A program made the translations under genes and the position numbers. A stretch of DNA of 64,000 bases, from contig LUPK01000059.1 in NCBI GenBank assembly GCA_001627335.1, positions 186,001 to 250,000 on the forward strand. Reading direction: 5' to 3'. Positions 55,501 to 63,483 of the stretch are shown in pieces (within the stretch, counting starts at the first letter, position 1; every line of letters starts with the position of its first letter). Below the pieces are notes generated by a model. The model was given only the letters and a program-made list of their open reading frames with translations, made no database searches and was not told the DNA's origin. Source of the stretch: Nocardioides sp. REDSEA-S33_B3 (GTDB taxonomy: Bacteria > Actinomycetota > Actinomycetes > Propionibacteriales > Nocardioidaceae).

Positions 55501-55798
55501 CGATGCTGCGCGGGGTCCCGGTGGCGTTCCAGGTCACCTCGGCCCCACGCAGCGACCCGAGCGCGGTGCGCTGCGCGGTCGTCGGCGCCACGGCGCCGTC
55601 GCCGGCACGGGTGTCGAAGGCCAGGGTCGGGAGCAGCTCCCCGCCCAGCGGCAGGACCAGCGCGTCCCTCGCCGAGGCCAGGAGGTCCCGCACCGGGCCG
55701 GTGGTGGGGGCCGTCGACTGCGCTGCCTGCGAGAGCGTGGGGGTCGCGATCAGGGAGGCCGCGAGGCCTGCCAGCGCGATCTTGCGGGAGAGGAACAC
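52550..55798 (-). CDS. Secreted M36 (fungalysin) metallopeptidase
   Basis: The 1082-aa precursor has a signal peptide (ALAGLAASLIATPTLSQAAQ), a fungalysin/thermolysin-type propeptide (about residues 50-300), and an M36 catalytic domain with zinc motif HEYVH near residue 506 and a downstream Glu in GEGWGDWYA. The C-terminal half adds a carboxypeptidase-regulatory-like fold (PSTGRPVKGVRVLGG), a discoidin-like domain (QTSMNGRSWRTAEVATF) and a final beta-rich domain. GTG at 55798 with AAGGG is preferred over the track start at 55879. It would degrade protein outside the cell. Confidence 0.88.
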   Translation of the reverse strand: MFLSRKIALAGLAASLIATPTLSQAAQSTAPTTGPVRDLLASARDALVLPLGGELLPTLAFDTRAGDGAVAPTTAQRTALGSLRGAEVTWNATGTPRSIEVAGGFLSGKRSGAPETIAREWLTEHAAAFGLSARDIARLELVRDHELPKIGATVISYAQTFGGVASGIGAILTVLVDRQGRVVRYAGDPVRATGLLGSFDLSPAQALQRTVRALSPDLASWTAVATGRAQGGYEVFKAGGLGTTQYVRRVAFPTAQGGRAAFAALVIKSIDEAYAVIVDAQTGRPLFRKSLVQHAEGTIYENYPGAKKGGEPVVKSFGPTDTSPGGWLDPTGLLGLPGITTLGNNANTAIAWTVPLVAADQYNRPVAPTGDFNYEFPDSWRTSDGSTGSFIPDANAAATNLFYHHNRIHDELYEFGFTETGGNFQLVNDPTSGSLPLGGDPVMGGAQSGALNLTEAVLPLGRNNANMLTLPDGIPGFTNMYLWEFVDDVFEAEPRDGDFDTSIIQHEYVHGLSNRYVGGGGLGSLAGGQSGAMGEGWGDWYAMNDLFRRGLTRTAVTAAYVGDEKRGIRNWNYATSPLTYGDYGYDMSGPQVHSDGEIWATTLWTVRDKILRAVGGNHKKASDIAEHMVTDAMPLSPPSPSMLDMRDAIVAAAELRYKKKYLDEVWAGFAERGMGVSASTTGEADTAPVPGFDVPTSSQNGTVTFRVVNPSTGRPVKGVRVLGGLFEGRTTPITTTNGSGVTTARMAAGRYTLTLQAPGFGQQRLEVVVPRGRKVTRKVALRPNLLSQSSGATLTKVSSQASALPAQNAFDDTEATGWQTEDAGVAYNEGKDATAVVKLAKRSVIDTVNVSVVKPVGLPRFAAARKVTVQTSMNGRSWRTAEVATFRMKGPRPAVSDLMMQSLRLKKPVRAKFVRVVPNAALGDTVDYASTAIVAEVQAFGRVSGIEPKQPKPDQPVTTPGSVAVGNIAQGSLLGLDPYRPGATELSWTGACGDVPAGNGIDAWITELPEGAGDGLHAVTYEGSVPIGEWLGYAYDEDCAPMTGGFALFGETKTIPAGAAYVGFLLLYGGGASFDVTISEPR

Positions 55799-55984
55799 GT
55801 GGGGCCCTTGGGGGTGAGTCGGGTCGTGGCGGCGGCCGGCCGGTCCGGGTGAGGACCTGCATCGCGCTGACCGGCCCAACGAGGCCCCCGGGGGTAAGTC
55901 ACGCTCTCAGGCCGGCTGCGCACAGATTCACAGGCGGCTCCGGCGGGTGTGGGCGGCGTCGGTGGCCGGTGCTTGGCTGGCCCC

Positions 55985-57490
55985 GTGCTGCTCCACGACC
56001 TGGTCTCCACCTCCGCCGAGGTCGCCTCGACCCGCTCGCGCAAGGCGAAGGTCGCGGCGTTGGCTTCGCTGCTCTCGCGCACCCCGACCGAGGAGGTCGG
56101 GCTCGTCGTCTCCTACCTCAGCGGCCGGTTGCTGCAGCGCCGCACCGGGGTCGGGTGGCGGTCGCTGACGTCGCTCCCGGACCCCGCCGACGAGCCGTCG
56201 CTGACGGTCGTGGAGGTCCACGAGGCGTTCGAGTCGCTCTCGGCGCTGGCCGGGCCGGGCTCGGCCAGCTCGCGGGCGACCGGCGTGGCCTCGTTGTTCG
56301 GTCGCGCGACGGCCGAGGAGCAGCAGTGGTTGCGTGGCCTGGTCACCGGTGAGGTGCGCCAGGGGGCGCTCGACGCGGTTGTCCAGGAGGGGCTCGCGGT
56401 GGCCGGAGGCGTGCCGCTCACCGTCGTACGCCGCGCGGCGATGCTGGCGGGGTCGACCGTCGCGATCGCGGAGGCGGCGCTGGGCGAGGGCGAGGCGGGC
56501 CTGGCGCGGTTCCGGCTGGAGGTGGGCCGCCCGGTGCTGCCGATGCTCGCCTCGTCGGCCCCCGACGTCGACGCAGCCCTCGCGAAGGCCGCTGGCGACG
56601 GCGGGGCGGTCGTCGTCGACGCCAAGCTCGACGGCATCCGGGTCCAGGTGCACCGCGACGGCGACGACGTGCTCGTGGTGACCCGGAGCCTCGACGACAT
56701 CACGACGAGGCTGCCGGAGGTGGTCGCGGTGGCCCGGTCGCTGCGCTCGGAGCGGTTCGTGCTCGACGGCGAGGCGCTCGCGGTCGGCGCGGACGGGCGG
56801 CCGCGCCCCTTCCAGGAGACGTCCTCGCGCACCGCGCAGGCGAGCGGGGCGGTGATCAGCCCGTTCTTCTTCGACGTGCTGCACCTCGACGGGGAGGACC
56901 TCATGGAGTCCCCCGGCCACGTGCGCGCGGCGGCCCTCGAGAGGCTGGTCCCCGCCGAGCACCGGGTGCAGAGGCTGGAGACCACCTCGGTCGAGGAGGC
57001 CGAGTCGTTCCTGGCGGCGCAGATCAGCGCCGGGCACGAGGGGGTCGTCGTCAAGAGCCCGTCAGCGGCGTACGACGCGGGCAGGCGGGGTGCGGCGTGG
57101 GTGAAGGTGAAGCCGGTGCACACCCTGGACCTCGTCGTGGTGGCCGTCGAGTGGGGCTCGGGCCGCCGCTCGGGGCTGCTGTCCAACATCCACCTCGCCG
57201 CGCGTGACGGCGACGAGCTGGTGATGCTCGGCAAGACCTTCAAGGGGATGGCCGACGAGGTCCTGGCCTGGCAGACCGAGCGGTTCCTCGCCCTCGAGAC
57301 CCACCGCGAGGGCCACGTCGTGCACGTGCGCCCCGAGCAGGTCGTCGAGATCGCCTTCGACGGCGTCCAGCGCTCGACCCGCTACCCGGGCGGCGTGGCC
57401 CTCCGTTTCGCCCGCGTGGTCCGCTACCGCGAGGACAAGTCCCCCGCCGACGCCGACACCCTCGCCACCGTCCGCGCCCACCTCGCCTGA
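55985..57490 (+). CDS. ligB: ATP-dependent DNA ligase LigB
   Basis: The 501-aa protein has the nucleotidyltransferase lysine in DAKLDGIRVQ (K214), motif III at FFFDVLHLDGE, motif IV in GHEGVVVKSP, motif V at AWVKVKP, and an OB-fold. An N-terminal DNA-binding domain of about 180 residues precedes them, as in mycobacterial LigB (507 aa). GTG at 55985 (VLLHDLV) is preferred over the track start at 55949. LigB is a repair ligase beside essential NAD-dependent LigA. Confidence 0.92.
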   Translation: MLLHDLVSTSAEVASTRSRKAKVAALASLLSRTPTEEVGLVVSYLSGRLLQRRTGVGWRSLTSLPDPADEPSLTVVEVHEAFESLSALAGPGSASSRATGVASLFGRATAEEQQWLRGLVTGEVRQGALDAVVQEGLAVAGGVPLTVVRRAAMLAGSTVAIAEAALGEGEAGLARFRLEVGRPVLPMLASSAPDVDAALAKAAGDGGAVVVDAKLDGIRVQVHRDGDDVLVVTRSLDDITTRLPEVVAVARSLRSERFVLDGEALAVGADGRPRPFQETSSRTAQASGAVISPFFFDVLHLDGEDLMESPGHVRAAALERLVPAEHRVQRLETTSVEEAESFLAAQISAGHEGVVVKSPSAAYDAGRRGAAWVKVKPVHTLDLVVVAVEWGSGRRSGLLSNIHLAARDGDELVMLGKTFKGMADEVLAWQTERFLALETHREGHVVHVRPEQVVEIAFDGVQRSTRYPGGVALRFARVVRYREDKSPADADTLATVRAHLA

Positions 57491-57499
57491 CGCCGTCAC

Positions 57500-57531
57500 C
57501 CGCCGAACCGGCGTATCAATACGCCGGCTCG
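57500..57531. repeat. Third copy of the dispersed palindromic repeat
   Basis: CCGCCGAACC GGCGTATCAATACGCCGG CTCG is identical over 32 bases to the copy at 2717. It lies just after the ligB stop. The perfect 9-bp stem is CCGGCGTAT/ATACGCCGG. Confidence 0.8.
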
Positions 57532-57578
57532 GCACGAAGGGGGTCGGAACGAGGGGACGTGACGTTGCTGTCACAAGC

Positions 57579-57597
57579 GTGCAACTCCGAGTTGCAC
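57579..57597. promoter_or_regulatory. Perfect inverted repeat, likely TetR operator
   Basis: GTGCAACT-CCG-AGTTGCAC has perfect 8-bp arms and a 3-base spacer, 19 bases upstream of the TetR start. A TATCGT element at 57603 could be the -10 box, with the operator over the -35 region. Autoregulation by the adjacent TetR protein is inferred. Confidence 0.7.
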
Positions 57598-57615
57598 ACG
57601 CGTATCGTCACCAGC

Positions 57616-58311
57616 ATGACCTCGCGTGCCCCTGAGACCGACGGCCGACGCTCCGCCGCCGCGGCCCGTCGCCGCGCCCGGGAGGCGGAGATCCTGCAGG
57701 CGACCCGCGCGCTCTTCGACGAGCGCGGCGTGCGCGACGCCCAGATCGAGGACATCGCCAAGGCGGTCGGCATCAACCGGGCGATCGTCTACCGCCACTT
57801 CAGCGGCAAGGAGGAGCTCTTCGCCCTCACGCTGGTGGGCTACCTCGACGAGATGCGCACCGCGCTCGAGACCGCTTCGTCTGCTGGCGGTCCGGCCGAG
57901 GAGCGGCTGGCCCGAATCGTGGGGGCGTTCGTCGACTACGCCCTCGAGCACCCGGCGTTCGTCGACTGCGCCCAGGCGCTCATGCGTCGCTCGGGCCCCG
58001 AGCTGCTCGACGAGATCTCCGAGAGCGCGCTGTTCCGCCTCGGACGCGGCATCTCCGGGTGCCTGTCGATCCTCTCGGGCGCGCTCGAGGACGGCGTGCG
58101 CGCGGGTGACTTCTCCGTCAGCGACCCAACCCTCCTCGCCAACACCCTCTACGCCAGTGGTCTGGGCGCCCTCCAGCTCGCCCGCGTCGGCATCCTGGTC
58201 AAGGAGGCCGCGCCCGGCGTCCCCACGGTCGGCGAGATCTCCCACGACCAGGTGCGTGACTATCTGGTCGTCTCCGCCCTCGCGCTCGCCCGCGGCGGCG
58301 GCCGCGCCTGA
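57616..58311 (+). CDS. TetR-family regulator near the fadA2-fabG4-htdX module
   Basis: The 231-aa protein has a TetR DNA-binding domain (RGVRDAQIEDIAKAVGINRAIVYRHF at about residues 38-63) and a C-terminal helical ligand domain (RIVGAFVDYALEHPAFVDCAQALMRR). No ribosome-binding site precedes ATG at 57616, and a TATCGT -10-like element ends seven bases before it, so a leaderless transcript is likely; the track start at 57559 precedes the operator. Proximity to thiolase, FabG4 and HtdX genes suggests that it may sense an acyl-CoA and regulate them. Confidence 0.8.
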   Translation: MTSRAPETDGRRSAAAARRRAREAEILQATRALFDERGVRDAQIEDIAKAVGINRAIVYRHFSGKEELFALTLVGYLDEMRTALETASSAGGPAEERLARIVGAFVDYALEHPAFVDCAQALMRRSGPELLDEISESALFRLGRGISGCLSILSGALEDGVRAGDFSVSDPTLLANTLYASGLGALQLARVGILVKEAAPGVPTVGEISHDQVRDYLVVSALALARGGGRA

Positions 58312-58326
58312 CGCCTCCCCACCCTC

Positions 58327-58373
58327 GGGACGTCATACGTCCCGCACGAGCGGACGTCCCGTCCGTATGACGT
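58327..58373. repeat. Nested palindromes after the TetR gene
   Basis: GGGACGT-CAT-ACGTCCC (58327-58343) is a local hairpin. The same bases also pair over a longer span, ACGTCATACG (58330-58339) with CGTATGACGT (58364-58373), giving two mutually exclusive folds. Confidence 0.6.
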
Positions 58374-58388
58374 CACACGGACGCACCA

Positions 58389-58419
58389 CGGCCCCGCCTC
58401 CACGCAGGAGACGGGGCCG
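58389..58419. terminator. Hairpin after the thiolase gene
   Basis: CGGCCCCG ... CGGGGCCG is a perfect 8-bp stem with an inner CTC/GAG pair, about 27 bases beyond the thiolase stop in the minus direction. Confidence 0.6.
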
Positions 58420-58445
58420 CAGTGATCAGGCAGTCAGGCGTCGAA

Positions 58446-59729
58446 TCAGGGGCGCTCGAGGATGGCGGTCACGCCCTGGCCGCCGGCGGCGCACACGGAG
58501 ATGACGCCCTTGCCGGATCCCTTCTGGGCCAGCAGCTTGGCCAGCACCGGGAGGATCCGGCCGCCGGTCGCGGCGAACGGGTGGCCCGCGGCGAGCGAGG
58601 AGCCGTTGACGTTGAGCTTGGCGCGGTCGATCGAGCCCAGCGGGGCGTCGAGGCCGAGGCGCTCCTTGCAGAACACCGGGTCCTCCCAGGCCGCCAGCGT
58701 GGCGAGCACCTGGGAGGCGAAGGCCTCGTGGATCTCGTAGTAGTCGAAGTCCTGCAGCGACAGGCCGGCACGGGTCAGCATCCGGGCCATGGCGTACGCC
58801 GGAGCCATCAGCAGGCCCTCGCCACCGTGGACGTAGTCGACCGCGGCGGTCTCGTACTCGGTGATGTAGGCCAGGATCGGGAGACCCCGCTCCTTGGCCC
58901 ACTCCTCCGAGGCCAGCAGCACGACGGAGGCACCGTCGGTCAGCGGGGTGGAGTTGGCGGCCGTCATCGTGGCGGCCTCGCCCTTGCCGAAGACCGGCTT
59001 GAGCTTGGAGAGCTTCTCGACCGAGGAGTCCGGCCGCAGGTTGGAGTCACGCTCCAGCCCGCGGAACGGGGTGATCTGGTCGTCGAGGAAGCCGGCGTCG
59101 TACGCCGCGGCGAGCTTCTGGTGCGAGGAGGCGGCCAGCTCGTCCTGCGCCTCGCGGCTGATCTGCCACTCCAGGGCGGTCAGCGCGGCGTGCTCACCCA
59201 TCGACATGCCGGTGCGGGGCTCACCGTTCTGCGGGATGGACAGGCCGATGTCACCGGGACGGATGGCGCCGAGGGCGGCCAGCCGGCCCTTGGTGTCCTT
59301 CGCGGCGTTGACCTTGAGCAGCTTCTTGCGCAGCTTCTCGCTGATGGCGACCGGGGCGTCGGAGGTGGTGTCGGTGCCACCGGCGATGCCGACGTCGATC
59401 TGACCCAGGGCGATCTTGTTGGCGACCTGGATGGCGGCCTGCAGGCCGGTGCCGCAGGCCTGCTGGATGTCGGTGGCGGGGGTCTCGGGCGCCAGCTTGG
59501 AGCCGAGCACCGCCTCGCGGGTCAGGTTGAAGTCGCGGGAGTGCTTGAGCACGGCGCCGGCGACGACCTCGCCCACCGCCTCACCGGCCAGGCCGAAGCG
59601 GTCGACGAGACCGTCGATGGCCGCGGTCAGCATCTCCTGGTTGGAGGCCGTGGCGTAGTGGGTGTTGGAGCGGGCGAAGGGGATCCGGTTGCCGCCGACG
59701 ATGGCGACACGACGAGTCTGGGTCTGCAT
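58446..59729 (-). CDS. Acetyl-CoA acetyltransferase (FadA2-like thiolase)
   Basis: The 427-aa thiolase has the acyl-binding cysteine C92 in QQACGTGLQAA, a NVNGSSLAAGHPFAATGGR histidine block and a C-terminal CAAGGQG cysteine. It resembles the Rv0243 (FadA2) thiolase, which lies beside fabG4 and htdX in M. tuberculosis; here it is divergent from them. It joins or splits acyl-CoA at the 3-oxo position. ATG at 59729 has AAGGATGGGGG upstream. Confidence 0.87.
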   Translation of the reverse strand: MQTQTRRVAIVGGNRIPFARSNTHYATASNQEMLTAAIDGLVDRFGLAGEAVGEVVAGAVLKHSRDFNLTREAVLGSKLAPETPATDIQQACGTGLQAAIQVANKIALGQIDVGIAGGTDTTSDAPVAISEKLRKKLLKVNAAKDTKGRLAALGAIRPGDIGLSIPQNGEPRTGMSMGEHAALTALEWQISREAQDELAASSHQKLAAAYDAGFLDDQITPFRGLERDSNLRPDSSVEKLSKLKPVFGKGEAATMTAANSTPLTDGASVVLLASEEWAKERGLPILAYITEYETAAVDYVHGGEGLLMAPAYAMARMLTRAGLSLQDFDYYEIHEAFASQVLATLAAWEDPVFCKERLGLDAPLGSIDRAKLNVNGSSLAAGHPFAATGGRILPVLAKLLAQKGSGKGVISVCAAGGQGVTAILERP

Positions 59730-59799
59730 GCCCCCATCCTTGCGCCGAAGCCGCTCGCGGAGAAGGCTGTGAGTGGCACGTCACGAAATGTGGACACTG

Positions 59800-59820
59800 A
59801 GTTACACGTTTAGTTACATG
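59800..59820. promoter_or_regulatory. Direct repeat in the fadA2-fabG4 divergent region
   Basis: AGTTACACG (59800-59808) and AGTTACATG (59812-59820) form a 12-base-period direct repeat in the 171-base divergent region. It may be a regulator site. A similar TTACATGCT occurs near 63469, before the M23 gene. Confidence 0.45.
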
Positions 59821-59900
59821 CTCGTGGCCACCCGAGCCACCGCTGCCGAGCCCGGCAGCACCCGCGTCAGCAGTCGACCCGTCGGAGGAACCGCGCGCCC

Positions 59901-61235
59901 ATGAGCGACAAGTACCAGAGCTTCACCCAGTCCCCGCTGGGCAAGATCCTCGTCAAGAACCTCGGGCTCCCCGCCCCCACCCCGCTCGAGCGCTACACCG
60001 CCGGCGACCCGCTGGTCGACGGCACCGTCGTCGTGGGCGGCACCGGCCGCCTCGTGGAGTCGCTGCCGGGCCTGCTCGACACCGTCGGCATCGCCAGCAC
60101 CGTCGTCACCGAGGACGACCAGTTGTACAAGGGCCTGGTCTTCGACGCCACCGGTCTCACCAACGCCGACCAGCTCGTCGCCCTCCAGCAGTTCTTCACC
60201 CCGCTGATGCGCAGCCTGGCCTCGTGCCCGCGCGTCGTGGTCATCGGCACCCCGCCGGAGCAGTGCAGCGGCTCCGAGCGCGTCGCCCAGCGCGCGCTCG
60301 AGGGCTTCACCCGCAGCCTCGGCAAGGAGATCGGCCGCGGCGGCACCTCGCAGCTCGTCTACGTCGCCGAGGGCGCCGAGGGCGCGGCCACCAGCACCCT
60401 GGCCTTCCTGCTCTCCCCCAAGTCCGCCTACGTCTCGGGCCAGGTCGTGCGCATCGGCGCCACCGGTACGACGAAGGCCGCTGCGGTCGCCGACTGGCAG
60501 CAGCCGCTGGCCGGCAAGGTCGCCCTGGTGACCGGCGCCAGCCGCGGCATCGGTGAGCAGATCGCCCGCGTCCTGCACCGTGACGGCGCCACCGTCGTGG
60601 GCGTCGACGTGCCGCAGGCCGCCAACGAGCTGCAGTCGCTGATGAAGGAGCTCGACGGCGACTGGCTGACCCTCGACATCACGGCCAAGGACGCCCCGCA
60701 GCGCATCGCGCACCACCTGTCCACCAAGCACGGCGGGGTCGACGTGGTCGTCCACAACGCCGGCATCACCCGCGACAAGAAGCTCGCCAACATGAGCGAG
60801 GACCGCTGGGAGTCGGTGATCGCGGTCAACCTCACCGCGCCGGAGAGGATCACCCGCGAGCTGCTGGACCAGAAGGTCGTCAACAAGGGCGGCTCCATCG
60901 TCGGCGTCGCGAGCATCGCCGGCATCGCGGGCAACGTCGGCCAGACCAACTACGCCGCCTCCAAGGCCGGCGTGATCGGCTTCGTCGACTCCCTCAAGGA
61001 CGAGCTGAAGGACGGCATCACCGTCAACGCCGTCGCCCCGGGCTTCATCATCACCGCGATGACCGCGGCGGTCCCGCTGGCCACCCGCGAGGTCGGCCAG
61101 CGCCTCAACGCCATGTCCCAGGGCGGCCTGCCCGTCGACGTCGCCGAGACCATCGCCTGGTTCGCCTCCCCCGGCTCCACCGCCGTCAACGGCAACGTGG
61201 TGCGGGTCTGCGGCCAGATGATGCTGGGTGCCTGA
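59901..61235 (+). CDS. fabG4: FabG4-type two-domain 3-oxoacyl reductase
   Basis: The 444-aa protein has a flavodoxin-like N-terminal domain (about residues 1-200) and an SDR domain from about residue 208 (TGASRGIG cofactor motif, NAGITRDKKLANM, YAASK pair, NAVAPGFIITAMT). This two-domain layout and length fit FabG4 (Rv0242c, 454 aa), which reduces 3-oxoacyl-CoA with NADH. ATG at 59901 has GGAGGA upstream. It is followed by htdX at one base spacing. Confidence 0.9.
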   Translation: MSDKYQSFTQSPLGKILVKNLGLPAPTPLERYTAGDPLVDGTVVVGGTGRLVESLPGLLDTVGIASTVVTEDDQLYKGLVFDATGLTNADQLVALQQFFTPLMRSLASCPRVVVIGTPPEQCSGSERVAQRALEGFTRSLGKEIGRGGTSQLVYVAEGAEGAATSTLAFLLSPKSAYVSGQVVRIGATGTTKAAAVADWQQPLAGKVALVTGASRGIGEQIARVLHRDGATVVGVDVPQAANELQSLMKELDGDWLTLDITAKDAPQRIAHHLSTKHGGVDVVVHNAGITRDKKLANMSEDRWESVIAVNLTAPERITRELLDQKVVNKGGSIVGVASIAGIAGNVGQTNYAASKAGVIGFVDSLKDELKDGITVNAVAPGFIITAMTAAVPLATREVGQRLNAMSQGGLPVDVAETIAWFASPGSTAVNGNVVRVCGQMMLGA

Positions 61236-61236
61236 G

Positions 61237-62124
61237 ATGGCCGACGCCTCGCAGAGCACCACCCACGACGGCTCCGCCGGTCTCGGCACGCTGCTGCGCG
61301 CGGCGCTGCCGAGCATCCCGGTGGTCGGCTCGCTCCCCGGCGTGCGCAAGGCGTCGGCCGACGACTTCGGCGGCCTGTCCTACGACCGGCCGCCGGTCAC
61401 GGTCGACGGCGAGCACGTCCGCGCGTACGCCGAGGTCTGCGGCTTCCCGCACAAGGACACCGTGCCGCTGACCTACCCGCACATGCTGGCCTTCGGCCTC
61501 CACATGGCGATCATGACCGACCCGGCGTTCCCGGCCCCGGCCATCGGCACGGTGCACCTGGAGAACTCCGTCACCCGCTACCGGCAGATCAGCATCGGCG
61601 ACACCCTGCAGGTCTCTGCGAGCGTGTCCCCGTCACGTCCCCACGCCAAGGGCAAGGTCTTCGACTTCACCACTGCGATCGCCGACGCCGACGGCACCCC
61701 GGTCTGGGAGAGCACCAGCTCCTACCTGCGGCGCGGCAAGGGCGACTCCGACGCCCCGGCCGGCCTCGAGATCCCGACCACGCCGTCCAACGGCGTCGTC
61801 TGGAAGCTCCCGGCCGACCTGGGCCGTCAGTACGCCGCGGTCTCCGGCGACCACAACCCGATCCATCTGTACCCCGTCACCGCGAAGGCACTGGGCTTCC
61901 CGCGCCAGATCGCGCACGGCATGTGGAGCCTGGCCCGGTGCGTGGCGGCACTGGAGAACCGTCTGCCCGAGGCCGTCACCGTCGACTGCGCGTTCAAGAA
62001 GCCGATCCTGCTGCCCGGCAAGGTCGCCTTCGGCTCCGAGCGGTACGACGACGGCTACCTGTTCTCCCTCACCGACCCGCGCTCGTCGGCCCCGCACCTC
62101 GTGGGGCGCGCGGCCGCGCACTGA
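61237..62124 (+). CDS. htdX: HtdX-type MaoC-like (R)-3-hydroxyacyl dehydratase
   Basis: The 295-aa double-hotdog protein has the MaoC catalytic motif in YAAVSGDHNPIHLYPVTAKALGF (Asp/His around residues 207-211) and follows fabG4 with one base between stop and start. It matches HtdX (Rv0241c) in size and neighbourhood. It would hydrate or dehydrate enoyl/3-hydroxyacyl thioesters, partnering FabG4 and the thiolase. The track start at 61228 is three codons early. Confidence 0.87.
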   Translation: MADASQSTTHDGSAGLGTLLRAALPSIPVVGSLPGVRKASADDFGGLSYDRPPVTVDGEHVRAYAEVCGFPHKDTVPLTYPHMLAFGLHMAIMTDPAFPAPAIGTVHLENSVTRYRQISIGDTLQVSASVSPSRPHAKGKVFDFTTAIADADGTPVWESTSSYLRRGKGDSDAPAGLEIPTTPSNGVVWKLPADLGRQYAAVSGDHNPIHLYPVTAKALGFPRQIAHGMWSLARCVAALENRLPEAVTVDCAFKKPILLPGKVAFGSERYDDGYLFSLTDPRSSAPHLVGRAAAH

Positions 62125-62151
62125 CGGTCGGCGCAGGTCTCGGCCGACCGT
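62124..62151. terminator. Bidirectional hairpin between htdX and the M23 gene
   Basis: ACGGTCGG ... CCGACCGT is a perfect 8-bp stem with a 12-base loop, starting at the htdX stop and ending three bases before the stop of the convergent M23 gene. Confidence 0.6.
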
Positions 62152-62153
62152 GC

Positions 62154-63362
62154 TCAGCGCGGTCGGCCGAACCGCCGCGCGGCGGTGGTCTCCCGGGCGG
62201 CGGTCGCCGAGGCGGCCCGTCGCTCCGAGAACGTCGCCGTGGCCGGTGTCCACACGCCGACCTCGGTCGTGGCGTTGCCGTCCCAGTCACCGGCGACCGG
62301 CAGGTCCCCCGGTTGGCCGAACTGCACCTGCGCGGTCCACACCAGGCCGTCGGCGTCCTCGCGTCGCAGCGTGAAGGTGGCCGTGCTCTGGTCGAAGACG
62401 CCGAGGTCGGTGCGACCGTCACCGTCCCAGTCGCCGGTCACCGGGATGTCCCCGGCGTCACCGAGCACGACCGAACGCAGCGAGCCGTCGGCTCCGCGCA
62501 ACCGCCACGTCCCGGTCGCGGGCGTCCGGACACCGACCTCCCACAGGCCGTCGCCGTCCCAGTCGCCGGCCACCGGCTGGTCCGAAGCGCTGCCCAGCGG
62601 CACGTGGCTGGTGGATCTCTTGCCCACGCGCAGCGTGAAGACACCGGTGTCGGGTGTCCAGACCCCGAGGTTGGCCTTGCCGTTGCCGTCCCAGTCGCCG
62701 AGCACCGGCTCGTCCGACGCGGTCCCCAGACGCATCCTCTTGGGCGCCTTGCCGGCCCGCTGGACGAGGAACTGCGAGCGCTTGGCCCGCCGGTAGACCA
62801 CGAGCTCGGCGGCGGGCTTGCCGATCATGTTCGCCGCCATCGGCACGTCGACGCAGTTGGCCGAGCGCTGGGTGGAGCCGTAGACGAACGCGGCACCGTC
62901 GAACCACGCCTCGACGTCCTTGCGGTCCAGGCGCTGCTCGTAGTGCAGGTGCGGGCCGGTGGAGTTGCCCGTCGAGCCGACCGTGCCGAGCTGGGCGGCC
63001 TGGTCGACGTGCTGACCCTCGACGACGTGCACCTCGTCGAGGTGGGCGTAGACGGTGGACTCGCCGTCGCCGTGATCGAGCACCACGTGGTGGCCGTAGC
63101 CCTTGTTCGAGGACGCCTCGGCGGTCGTCACCACACCGGGCGCGGAGGCCACCACCGGGTCACCGTCGTCGTCGGCGCGGTTCCAGTCGATGGAGCGCGG
63201 GCTCGGGCTGTGGCCCGAACGCGTGGTGCCCTTCCACTCCTGCCCGCAGGGGAAGGGCATCTGGTGGTCGGTGACCGGCTGCGCCCACGCCCCGGCAGGG
63301 AGACCGACCAGCACCACCGCGCCGACCAACGTGCCCGCACCCACCGTCCGCAGCCGCGCCAC
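62154..63362 (-). CDS. Secreted M23 (LytM) peptidase-like protein with FG-GAP-like repeats
   Basis: The 402-aa precursor has a signal peptide (VGAGTLVGAVVLVGLPAGAWA), an M23 domain at about residues 40-155 (HHVVLDHGDGESTVYAHLD, GSTGNSTGPHLHYE with the HxH zinc pair), and four copies of a GDWDG-type repeat (GDWDGNGKANLGVW, GDWDGDGLWEVGV, GDWDGDGRTDLGVF, GDWDGNATTEVGVW) like FG-GAP/VCBS beta-propeller units. The first zinc-ligand His of the usual HxxxD block is replaced in PSPRSIDWN, so activity is uncertain. GTG at 63362 has AGGAGG upstream. It probably acts on cell-wall peptide. Confidence 0.82.
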   Translation of the reverse strand: MARLRTVGAGTLVGAVVLVGLPAGAWAQPVTDHQMPFPCGQEWKGTTRSGHSPSPRSIDWNRADDDGDPVVASAPGVVTTAEASSNKGYGHHVVLDHGDGESTVYAHLDEVHVVEGQHVDQAAQLGTVGSTGNSTGPHLHYEQRLDRKDVEAWFDGAAFVYGSTQRSANCVDVPMAANMIGKPAAELVVYRRAKRSQFLVQRAGKAPKRMRLGTASDEPVLGDWDGNGKANLGVWTPDTGVFTLRVGKRSTSHVPLGSASDQPVAGDWDGDGLWEVGVRTPATGTWRLRGADGSLRSVVLGDAGDIPVTGDWDGDGRTDLGVFDQSTATFTLRREDADGLVWTAQVQFGQPGDLPVAGDWDGNATTEVGVWTPATATFSERRAASATAARETTAARRFGRPR

Positions 63363-63483
63363 GGGTCCTCCTGTCGACAGGGGCGGACCCGGTCACACCC
63401 ACCTCAGGAGGGCACAGCCGCCACTTTCGTCACAAAAGTAACGACATGTCGGCGTGTTTGTCACGAATTACATGCTTGTTGTG

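Noticed and set aside
52550-55879. Reading the M36 gene from the track start at 55879
   Set aside because: The first 27 residues are proline/arginine-rich, while GTG at 55798 has a ribosome-binding site and is followed at once by a signal peptide.
59795-59815. Possible KstR site in the fadA2/fabG4 region (AAACGTGTAAC on the minus strand)
   Set aside because: It has GTA instead of GTT and fails the outer bases too, so it is well below the other seven sites.
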